From Alentia gelatinosa (taxonomy: Eukaryota > Annelida > Polychaeta > Phyllodocida > Polynoidae), in NCBI GenBank assembly GCA_950022655.1, contig OX465580.1, forward strand, positions 96,366,797-96,430,796: a DNA stretch of 64,000 nt, written 5' to 3'. The notes beneath the pieces were generated by a model. That model saw only the letters and a list, made by a program, of their open reading frames with translations, made no database searches and was not told the origin of the DNA. Of this stretch, positions 30,464 through 39,780 are shown one piece after another. A program made the translations under genes and the position numbers. Within the stretch, counting starts at the first letter, position 1, and the number at the start of each line of letters is the position of its first letter.

Positions 30464-33400
30464 CATTATTATCATTATTGTTAAATGATAAATGAATGAT
30501 ACAAAATGGTAAGACATATAAAATGAATTAATATACATAAATAAATTTGAGTTGTAAAATTGGATGATATAGATAGTAGTGATTGTAGACGTGTGATTGA
30601 GCCAAGCGACTGCTGATATGTAACTAGATCACCTCAGACCCCGGTTGTGGAGTGAGATAATTTATTCATGCCCTCTTCTAAACTCGGCACCCATTTGGTC
30701 ATCGTGACTATGTGGTGACTGCTGTCCCTCTAATTGGATGCGCCCCCTGCCCTTTGGGGTGGGGACATAAATTGACCAGTCAGACTTGGGGTTCTGTCCC
30801 AGTCTGGAGCCCTGTCAAAGTGTACTCAGTGGGGGCATCTGGTGGTTTATTGAAGAACCAATGTTTTAGGTTGCCCTCTGGAGTGTGGAAGGGGGATGAA
30901 GGGTGCGGGGAACCGAGTCACAGTGTGTGGCCCGGCATACCAGCAGTTTCAATTATTCTCGTCAGGGTATTTTGGCAGATTTGTGGGGGTTATGTTGTTT
31001 CTGGTTACAGACATTCCCCATTGAGTTAAGTGTTTCACCTTTTTATTAACATGTGGGGAGTGAAATTATAGATCTAGTCACATGTGTCTCTTGTCAGGTT
31101 GGCTGGTGGATGAGATGAGTTTCATGAATCAAATTTCTCCAATGTTACCCGTTTCCCTGGTGGGGGTGTGGGTAAGGCCGTGCAGGCTGATTTTTTTTTT
31201 CAAAAGGGCCTGCACAGTCTTACCCCCACCCCCACCAGGGAAACGGGTAACATTGGAGAAATTTGATTCATAATATCGATAGTAGGTTTGCAGTAATACA
31301 ACAGTAGTAATCAACACTAGAGTTGAATCGTATGCTTCTCCCAAACGTGTGTGCGTTTGATGATATAAAAGTTAAGTGAAGTGATCAAAATTGTACGCCC
31401 ACTACTATGCTTGGGACGAGGAAGTGAAGGAGGTAGCTTTACCTGGAATACATTTTATTCCAACATCAGATAAAAGGTGCACGTCAGGCACCATGTTGAC
31501 AAGATACTTCATGGTAGTGGGGAGGGGGTTCGTAATTACATTTAACATTCACATATTTCTCAGGCGGGAAGGTGAGATCAGACTCGCAGTTTTGTTAAGC
31601 CCATTTTCGGCTTAGACATAAGGGGAGTGACGTGACACCATGGTTTCAATTGATGATATTCTACAAAATGTGAAATGGATGTCCTTAGATTCGATAGATA
31701 CCCCTATTCAAAAGTAGGGTGATGTTTAAAGTATGTTATTGAAAAAGGTTGCTATCAGTATTTGTTCTGTATAACCCGTATCAAGCTAGTGGTCTTATCG
31801 ATAATGCTTATAATGCAGATGTTGAGGGTCAGATCTATAACGTAGTCGATGGTAAATTACCACTGATTCAATATCAAGTATATAGGAGTCACATTGTATT
31901 ATCTGTGGCTCAATCTTTTAATTGTAATTATGTCTTCTACTCTGCAGCAAGCGAAGGTCGGCTTAGGAGCGGCATTCATGGATACATTGCTATCTCAGGT
32001 AAGACTATTGCTATCAATTATTACCTATCGAACGTTGCATGATGGTGAACAATTGAAGAAAATCGCTGGGACCATCTTGGGTTGAGGAATATCAGAATTG
32101 TGATCATTTCATGTCCTTCCTGGAGCTGTTTGGTCCGGGAAAATGTTGGGTCAATTGGTGATATACATGTATATTGACACATTAGTGACAAATACAATCG
32201 TGAAAAAATGGATGATAAATTACCATAAGGTGTTATGATGCCATGCCGAGCAAGGAATTGATAATGAACAAGGGGTGGGAGTGTCTTTTACAAGAGGGGA
32301 TGACAATAAATGATGTCACTTGAAGTGAGAGAATAGGATGAAATTCCCTCACGGCTAACACAATTTCTTCTTAGAAGACCTGTTATAATTAGTTGATGAC
32401 ATTTCTCTCCTCTACTTTATGTTGTGTTGTGAATACACACAACAGCAAAACCAGTATGGACTAGTAAAATTATTTTCTTCGGAATGGAATATGAAATACG
32501 TCTCATTCTACTGAAGGGGAAACGAGTGACTGACCGAAAAGTGAATAACATAACGTAATCATAGACGTACGATATTTTTCTAGTTCTAAAAGTTTAAAAA
32601 ATACCATTTTCGGAATTATATGACGTCTGAGTTGTACAATAGCCTTGCTTTTATGTTGTATCGCAATAACTGCGTCTTCGTGTGATAGGAGGTCCTATAT
32701 CAACAACAAATTAGTGGTATCAATATTGCTGTTGAGTCACCCTGCGTTTACACTAGACGACTAAACAGGTGGCGACTGTAAATCATCAGTCCAATAGTCT
32801 TCAGGTGGGTTGAGTCACCCTGCGTTTACACTAGACGACTAAACAGGTGGCGACTGTAAATCATCAGTCCAATAGTCTTCAGGTGGGGCAATGTCCATCG
32901 CAAAAGTCGTCAAGCTCAGAAGTTCCTTGAGCGTTCACACTGACGATACAGGGGGCTATTGAATAAAGTTCGTTCGTTTCTGGTACTGGTCTGAACGATA
33001 CGATAACTCCAACGATAAACGACATTTTGGATGATTTTTTTGCCATTCAGTGTTGTATGACAAGGCAGAAGATATCATCTAGATGAACGTATTTGTATAC
33101 AATATCTTGTAAGAGGTTAGATTACTCTTATTTTCAAAATATCTTCGGTTTACAGCACATTATTTTATACAACACTATGGTCCCAAGGACAATTCTGGGA
33201 GACTTTTTTTCTCGTTCGTAGTTTATTCAACAGCCCCCAGAGTCGCCGCCTATCTAGACGACGAATTCAATCCCACTTGAAATAGTCCCTGACGTCAGAG
33301 CGTGTCCAATAGTCATGAAGTGGTGCTGAATTATGAAATGTGATATAATCAGGCGGTCTACAGTCTGGCATTTACGCTTGGCATTTACATTAGACGATTT

Positions 33401-34548
33401 CTAGCCTTTTACATCAGGAGCTGCAAAATGCTAGAATCTCTGGCCATATTCGTCTAGTGTAAACGCCAGGTTAGTGACTCAATTTACAATCTGTAGGTGA
33501 ATTCGAGTAAAGAGCAGTCCACCATGACCCTTATTAATGATGGTGTATTTTGGGGAAGGGAAAGGCTTATATAGTCTATTTAAATCTCAAAACTGGGATG
33601 GGAACAACAAACGCTTCCAAGTCAGAAGAATCCCTGTAGTGTAAAAGAGAGGGGGAGGGGGAGAAAATAGCTGCAATTTAAATCAGTTCTATTTGTTTTT
33701 CAGCTTGAACCGCAAATGGTTGGATCTCTCATCAGTAACATGACCATTCCTCTAGATTCAGATGTAAGTGAGAACGCCTAATTCTAATGTAAAAAATATA
33801 TGTGTTTAACCTGAGATTACTATTTCATCATATTCATAATCTTAGAAAAAACAAAAGACAATGTCTTTAAGCCATATAGATATTGATCAGACAACGAAAG
33901 GAGAGAGGGTCAACATACAATTTAATAAAGCATAATTAGTTTAACATGCATATGATACCCGTATTACTAACAGTCGGGTACCATCTGACAACCTCACACA
34001 ATAAAAATATAATAATCATGAATTTGAAATGACTATATCTATATAAACCAATGAAGGAAGTTTTTCGACCTTCTCCAGAAAGACCTATGTTTAACTCAGA
34101 TCAAACATAAACTGACTTGTCTAAATGTCTCTTTCAGAGGCAAACTTCACTACTCACGCAGTACGCACACTTGTCGCACCTGGCCGTCTATATGGAGCAG
34201 GTGTTACAGGACCAGCTGGGACTCCAAAGTGAGCAGTTGGAGCACTTTTCACAGGTGGAGGAATTTGGCATTTACTGGATTCTGTGTGCTATTAAAGGAA
34301 TGCTAGTGGACCTAGGCAGAACAATTACTGAACATCCTTCACGCACTGCCATGCTAGCCGGGCACCGGCGAATGGGCACTAAGGCAACCCAATATCTCCG
34401 CGACTATATTGTACTACATGGGTTGGAACGTATGCTGAAGGTGGTCGAGGACGAAAATACAAGGCTGGCACTGGTGACGTCAAAACGCAATTCCAAGATT
34501 CCTAATACTGGCCGTCACAAGAAACAGCTGTACCATGTATCTAATTAG
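25424..34548 (+). CDS. secreted class I helical cytokine-like protein, IL-6/CNTF superfamily candidate (5 exons)
   Basis: Joining 25424-25436, 30009-30250, 31948-31998, 33704-33763 and 34138-34548 gives 258 residues. All four donors are strong (GTGAGT, GTAAGT, GTAAGA, GTAAGT), all acceptors are pyrimidine-rich CAG, and intron phases are 1-0-0-0. That is the phase pattern I know for IL-6, G-CSF and growth hormone, which also start with a tiny first exon. Residues 7-21 form a hydrophobic leader, with cleavage likely after VSS (22-23). Helices predicted: A about 64-106, B 124-150, C 154-186, D 203-234. Helix D (YLRDYIVLHGLERML, VVEDENTRL) and helix B (QYAHLSHLAVYMEQVLQDQ) follow CNTF/CLCF1 patterns. 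Two mature cysteines (38, 172) and one sequon (Asn114) are seen. Expected role: extracellular ligand of a gp130-like receptor. Function and family are inferred. Confidence 0.6.
25950..26390 (-). pseudogene. LINE reverse transcriptase fragment
   Basis: The minus strand reads VSNELNKHFAGVG and then, after a stop, IAYVCIDFKKASDSVNHEK. 'FN.+FA.VG' followed by 'F.DF+KAFDSV.H' is the sequence leading into RT motif A of non-LTR retrotransposons. Stops and a frame break show decay. It lies in intron 1, antisense to the host gene. Confidence 0.6.
28358..28649 (+). mobile_element. foldback MITE, family F, copy 2
   Basis: Reverse-complement relative of 2474-2726. Here the internal hairpin is larger. 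The arm from ATGAAAATAGCTTGGTC through TTCAGAGTAATTCAC (about 28374-28426) pairs with GTGAATTACTCTGAAGAC through AGCTATTTTCAT, about 52 bp of stem with few mismatches around a 13-base loop. It is inserted in intron 1. Confidence 0.8.
30009..30250 (+). CDS. cytokine-like gene, exon 2 (leader and start of helix A)
   Basis: Acceptor TTTGTTTTCCACAG, donor TTG|GTAAGTGG, 242 bases; reads in phase 1 from exon 1 and ends in phase 0. It encodes the hydrophobic leader (MMLGLIGIFLLPLQVSS) and a Pro/Ser-rich N-terminal segment with one cysteine. The start of the first long helix follows (HEALSRQAHFTRLRYLHPLQ). Confidence 0.65.
30419..30478. repeat. (TTA)n microsatellite
   Basis: About 14 uninterrupted TTA units followed by interrupted ATT/ATC units. 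Confidence 0.95.
31124..31271. repeat. 148-bp near-perfect palindrome
   Basis: ATGAATCAAATTTCTCCAAT starts the left arm and its exact inverse ends the right arm. The arms pair over more than 60 bases with about three mismatches around a short T-rich centre. The pre-mRNA of the cytokine-like gene would form a long hairpin here. Terminal sequences do not match the MITE families elsewhere in the window. Confidence 0.9.
31948..31998 (+). CDS. cytokine-like gene, exon 3
   Basis: 51 bases between TTCTACTCTGCAG and CAG|GTAAGA, phase 0 at both ends. It encodes QAKVGLGAAFMDTLLSQ, which continues the amphipathic helix A begun in exon 2. Confidence 0.55.
32731..33482. mobile_element. MITE with 5' terminal tandem duplication
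   Basis: Left terminus TTGAGTCACCCTGCGTTTAC and right terminus, the inverse of TTGAGTCACTAACCTGGCGT continuing TTTACACTAGACGA, form TIRs of about 30 bases. The left end is duplicated in tandem with period 78 (32731-32886). A second MITE is inserted inside it. Confidence 0.75.
32951..33238. mobile_element. 288-bp MITE nested in the preceding one
   Basis: GGGGGCTATTGAATAAAGTT at the left end and the inverse of GGGGGCTGTTGAATAAACTA at the right end form TIRs of about 28 bases. No coding. Confidence 0.75.
33704..33763 (+). CDS. cytokine-like gene, exon 4
   Basis: 60 bases between TTTGTTTTTCAG and GAT|GTAAGT, phase 0 at both ends. It encodes LEPQMVGSLISNMTIPLDSD: the end of helix A and part of the A-B loop, with the only N-glycosylation sequon (NMT). 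Confidence 0.6.
34138..34548 (+). CDS. cytokine-like gene, exon 5 (helices B, C, D and stop)
   Basis: Acceptor GTCTCTTTCAG, phase 0, 411 bases to TAG. It encodes 136 residues with three amphipathic helices and a basic tail (TSKRNSK...RHKKQ). Helix C includes EEFGIYWILCAIKGMLVDLG with a cysteine that could pair with Cys38. A class I cytokine normally keeps helices C and D in its last exon or exons, as here. A GATAAA/AATATT stretch about 30 bases after the stop is only a weak poly(A) candidate. Confidence 0.65.
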   Translation, partial: RQTSLLTQYAHLSHLAVYMEQVLQDQLGLQSEQLEHFSQVEEFGIYWILCAIKGMLVDLGRTITEHPSRTAMLAGHRRMGTKATQYLRDYIVLHGLERMLKVVEDENTRLALVTSKRNSKIPNTGRHKKQLYHVSN

Positions 34549-37490
34549 AGTAGAATACACTGCAGTAAGGATTTTCTTTTGATAAAGAATATTATACAAC
34601 TATTGAATTTCCAGGTGGTAGTTCGTCTAGCATTGGACCCTTGTGGTCTTAGGCTGGCTCACTGCTGCCGTCTCATGTCATTCCCACAAATTACACACCC
34701 GCATCCACGACAGGTCATCGCACCACTGCCGCCTTCATTCCAATCGCCATTTTTCTAGACACTACACGTATTCTAAATACAGAAATATAGACATACTACT
34801 ATGTAGTTTCAAAGTGGTGATGAACGACTAACTCCAAGAAGGCTCAATAAGGAAGACTACTCCAAGTGATTCAATGACAATAACTTTTATTCTAGTGAGG
34901 GGTCAACGTTTCGTACATTTCGTACATGTATATGTAGTTTGTATTAACAATCATAGGATAACATACTAAGGATTCAAAATCAAACAAATCTTCTCAGTAT
35001 TGTGCAGACAATAAGACGAGTTGATGCATATGAAGAAAAGTCTGTAAATGTTAAGACTTTTATCAAATGAAGATAGCAAGATTGAATTAAACGTTCTTTA
35101 TCCCCCAGAAATTCTTACTGCTGTTTTATGGTTGTATGAATGGTACTTCTATGACTCTTTGCACGAGTCCAGCTAAAGTGGGAGGTGATATAGCCTCTTA
35201 GGAATCGTACTGATCAGGTCGACTGTCTAGAGTTGGCACGCACCTATGACAATTTCCCGGTAAAGGAAAGCAGTAGCATTGGTCCTAGAAGTAAACAGTC
35301 AATCTCGAACCATTTTCTCCTATTCATAACTGTAGAGGCAATCGAATTAATCGATTCACAGGAAAAAGGAGAGAATTCGCCAGATCTACCGTTGATACTT
35401 TGAACAGTAATTGGGTAACGGAGAGAACTGAAATATCACCCATAGATTGGTCTCTATTTGGTCACACTTGACTAGAGGGGATCGGGCATACGGCAGTCAT
35501 CTTGCCGTAACGGAACCCAGGTCAGGGAAAATTAATAAAAAAAACTAATTGAATTATTATATCCAGGCAAACTTAAAATGACGTCAATTCTTCAGATAAA
35601 CTTTTAATGGCAGGTGGATTATTCAAGTAGACTGTAATAGATGTCCCCTTTTATCTGATTCCCGAGATCTATTCCTGAGTATAGGGGCTGATACCAGGAA
35701 AATCAAAGCTTGTATTTGGAGGAAGTGGAATCAATCAAAATATCCATTTTAACATTGCCATGATAAAACCCACAATTGCATATACTACTCGTGCTTTGAT
35801 GACTCGTTTGTGCGGGATGAGCGGCTGGGCTCCGGTGGCACCCCGATTCCTGCCTTGTGGAAAAAAAATCTCATTTAAATTTATTTTCAAGACAAATACT
35901 AAATATTGATCCCTCAGAAAATTCAATAAATTCCAAACTGCTGCTCCTATATAGTATCCAAGACTAGATCCTACCTTAATCTGATCAAAGCACATAGCAT
36001 GTAGCTGGTATTATTAACGAAACGCTGACCTAAAGAAAGACTGTCTGGGGCATGGAAGCGATGCAAATTGTCGTCTGCGTTTTTGTCATAGCCAGAAAGT
36101 GACGACGCTGATGGCCATCAATAAAACGCCTCACGCCCGTCGGTTACCATTGGTAATCGGGGTGGGAAATCAGTGTTCGTCCTGTAAACTACCCCACCTT
36201 ACGTACCCTTTGTAAGACCCGTACCATTCACCCAACACTCATACTTCATTCTGAGCCGGCCGTTACATCTAGCCCAAATAGTCTACAAATTCCGTTAAAC
36301 ATGTGCCGCTCTCACTTGTGAAATAGTAATTACGTAACGGACAGAACTATGTGTCTGTCTGGAAAATAGTTGAAAAATAGATTGACGACAGGAAGATGCG
36401 ATAATACTGCATAATAACTACGTTTAAGTCTGTCTGTATTGTTTCACAAGGGCAAGTGATTGATAATAACAATAACAATATAAATATATAACCGTGACTT
36501 TGAGGAGAAGGGGAATGTCTAGGTCCAAGCCTCAGAACCCATTAGTCTTAAGCGATGAATTTAAAGGACAAAATGGAATCTAGTCTAGTGACATATATTT
36601 TGTGAATACTAGGGATCAAAGATTAATGAAGAAATCAATCTAAACTCTACATGCACACAAACTTGATGTATTTAGAGTCTCATAAGAGGTTACATACATA
36701 TCTTTGATAAGCCGGCCGTCACTTTCTGAAAATGTTAAAATGTTAGTTTACGGTTTCTTAGCGAGGGACGGAACTCGGAGACAAGCTTCCACGGTGTTTA
36801 AATGAAAATGGAAAACAACAAATATTGCCTGAAGAAGTCCCATAAATGGGACGATACGTTGCAAAATAATACTGGAATTTTCCCTCCCCAATCTCGATGT
36901 TAATTAAATCCCACAATAAAATATTTACACCATAATCAGCTTGTCTGTTTTTTTGTGGACTTTCAACCAACTTGAAAACATAAAACGAAAAAAAACAAAG
37001 AAGAATCTGGGCTGGTTGGGAGTTTCATATATATCCTATTATTGTAGTATTCTTGAATGGACAAAATATTCTCGAAGAACACTAGTTCAGATGAAATTTA
37101 TATAGCCTCATCATATGCGTAAGGAGACTCTGGCATAGAGATATTCAGGGATGGTCCTAGACCCATCTTCATAACTACAACATATATAAAAGCACCATAG
37201 TTATACTCATTTAGAAAACACACGAAAACTGAATCTGTTATCCTATATATATATATATTGTTCATCTACACTTTTCAGCAATATCACTTTTTGCGTTTTT
37301 ACAAGACTGTATATGAATATTTCTTTCAAATCGGTGTCTTATATACGATCACATATATACATGTATTCTATCGAAGGCCAATCACAACTGAAATTTAAGC
37401 TGAGCCCTCAAAAAGACTTTCATTGATTGGAAGACTATCTAATTAGATAAATATTCATCATAATAGATTATTAGAGACTCACCCAACCTT
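34549..37490. other. unassigned intergenic DNA
   Basis: AT-rich, only short open frames on both strands; no recognised repeat or gene. The 3' UTR of the cytokine-like gene must lie at its start. Confidence 0.5.
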
Positions 37491-37569
37491 TCTTGGCTTA
37501 CCGCACATCACCACTTGCCTACCATAAAGCTATCCACTCAAGCCTCCTTCAATGCATTGTTCTACTGTT

Positions 37570-37625
37570 ATTTCTATCTGTGTTCAACAACAAGACCCCA
37601 TCTGTGTTCAACAACAAGACCCCAT
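37570..37625. repeat. 24-bp tandem duplication
   Basis: CTGTGTTCAACAACAAGACC plus CCAT occurs twice in direct tandem. Confidence 0.85.
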
Positions 37626-37789
37626 CCATAGACTTAACCACTCTACCGCCTCTGCCGCCTACAACCCCATCTCACCCACCAGTCCCCCACCTCACTCATC
37701 CACACACCCAATTTAAAGCTGACCAGAGGACTACCATTGTTCACTGCTGCTCACTTCGGGGATGGATGTTCATCAGATTTCCATCAAAC

Positions 37790-38290
37790 CAGCCCGTCGT
37801 TAATGGTCTAAAAGTCGTCTGCTCGTTCGCGCCATCTGCGGTCGGCGCATTCAATGCCGGGGTCGGGAGGCGACCCGCGGGCGGCACAGATGGGGCATTA
37901 AGGGTGCGACGCTCCGCCTGCTAACCCGGGTTGACAAGCATATGGAGATGGCGGCGCGACTTGGCGCGTTTGACTTCTAACGGTGCGCCGCGGCGTATAA
38001 TAGTGAACCGGCGGTAAACGGTATAACTTACTTAGTCGCCGAGTAGCTGGCTAATTACCCAATGGGCCCCGCAGGCAATGAGGGGCACCTCGGGAACAAA
38101 GGTAGTAAACAAACACGCCCCCGCCTGGCCTGGTGCCCTTGTGCAAGGGGCGTGCGGGTGGATGGCACTGTGGGCTGGGGGACCAAGGGGCGGGGTATGC
38201 CCTGTCCCATGTTCTATGGTGGGGGCTGGGGCTGAGACCACCCAGTCCCCGACCTCATGTCGCACTGAACCCCTGGAGGCATCTGTACAT
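37790..38290. promoter_or_regulatory. CpG-rich islet, possible regulatory element
   Basis: A sharp local rise in GC and CpG (for example GGCGGCGCGACTTGGCGCG, GCGCCGCGGCG) in AT-rich DNA between the cytokine-like gene and the Olig gene. No convincing exon. Could be a distal promoter or enhancer; no direct evidence. Confidence 0.3.
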
Positions 38291-38585
38291 ATATGACTTA
38301 CTGTTAGATGATTATCATTATTACACAAATCACATCTCACAGGGCCTTTAAAGGAATCGAGTCATGATTCCCACATACTAGCAAAAGTGTAGCAATTAAT
38401 CGGTCCAGTGATCAGAATACTTAATATCTTATGATTCCGGAGGTTCAGAGACATGTACATGTACATCAACATAATTTTGCCATCAGTTTCAAATCATTTC
38501 TCAAAATGTATAAGATTCCTCATGGATTTTTGAAGGACAGTGATTTTACAGTAGGCCACATTACAACGCTGCAGTAAGGCGTCTT

Positions 38586-39780
38586 TTTTTTTTTTTTTTA
38601 ATATCGAGCTTCGCTCTATTTATTGAACCGTAAGAGTTACAGAAAATTTGGGAAGAGAATACATGTGAACTTTCCATTGGCGCATAATGGACTATCGAAA
38701 GGGCTAAAAGTGATCACTCCAACATCGAACAATGTCTGAAATCGAAGAAAACTCATCCAGGAAGCTTATCTAACTATGTGCATGAACAATATAGTACACT
38801 TACAAAAATTTCTTATCCTGTTTCGTACTAATTGAAGCGTTAGATGCATTTCACAACAATGTACATTCTTCCTAGAACAATTTCTTCTTTTTTTTCTCCT
38901 CTTGGGAGAACCATGTTTATACTGGACATGAACATGAAAAGACATGACATAGAGGACAGAAAAGAAAAAAAAACCATTAAAAAGGGTTATGGCCCGAGAA
39001 AAAAGGAACAACAAATATAGTTCCGTAACAGGAGTTGGACAACAAGACTTAATAATCAATAATTAACTCTTCGTGGATTCTTCTGCTTCCCAGACAATCC
39101 TCACTCCCCCCAGGGTCCCCCCCCCCCCCAAGTCCCTCCCCCTATCCCCTAGCGATTAAATCATACAGCCCGATCAACCTGGATATGTTGGAGGATGGGC
39201 TTCCATTTCTTGAACTTTTCCGGCTTGTTTTCCAAAAGGCAGATATGTTCCTCGATCCTTAATTGTTAACAAAAATCTGATAAACATGGGAGAAAATCAA
39301 TTTTACTCTCGTGGAAAAGTCTTTGTCTATAAATATAAAACTTTAAGGAAAGGAGGATGAAATTTAGAACTTTCGGGAAAAACCCATTGAAACACTGTCT
39401 GAGAAGAATATCCCTTTCTGTCAAGTTTAAGGGCTACCTACTGAAATTAGTGTACCAGCAAGTGAATGTGTTCCAAAGTGGTCTCACTTTGCAGCCAGAA
39501 TAGAAGAAGTGGCAGATTGTATCTTTGGTATTACAGAAACCACAAAGGGGACTCTTAACCACCTTTCTCTGGAAGAGGTAGGTGTTAGTGGGGACTATTC
39601 TATGTAGAATTTTGAATTGTAGAGATTGATACTTGGTGATTCTTGTTACCCTAAATGCCAAGGGAAGGTCAGCCGGAGAATCCTCATCCGGTTGCAGTAG
39701 ATTATTATCTTAGGAAGGCTAACCACTTTTCCTGAGAAACTGGAATCTTTTGGCCCAGGTGTCTCTTTCACCATATATAA
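38586..39780 (-). pseudogene. 5'-truncated LINE, RT C-terminus plus 3' tail
   Basis: Minus strand, about 39420-39780: LAFRVTRITKYQSLQFKILH, then RIVPTNTYLF and SPLCGFCNTKDTICHFFYSGC. This is the conserved C-terminal region and zinc knuckle of non-LTR RT ('FK+LH+I..TN..L......SPLC.FC...ET..H.F..C'). Further on is FKKWKPILQHIQVDR, close to the stop. The other end carries an AATAAA and a 15-base poly(A) (poly(T) on plus, 38586-38600), the expected LINE 3' terminus. Confidence 0.65.

Larger units (their letters stand above)
30251..31947 (+). other. intron 2 of the cytokine-like gene
   Basis: 1.7 kb. Contains a (TTA)n microsatellite at about 30420-30462 and the long palindrome at 31124-31271. Otherwise unassigned. 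Confidence 0.5.
31999..33703 (+). other. intron 3 of the cytokine-like gene
   Basis: 1.7 kb, largely occupied by two nested MITEs (32731-33482 and 32951-33238). No other feature seen. Confidence 0.5.
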
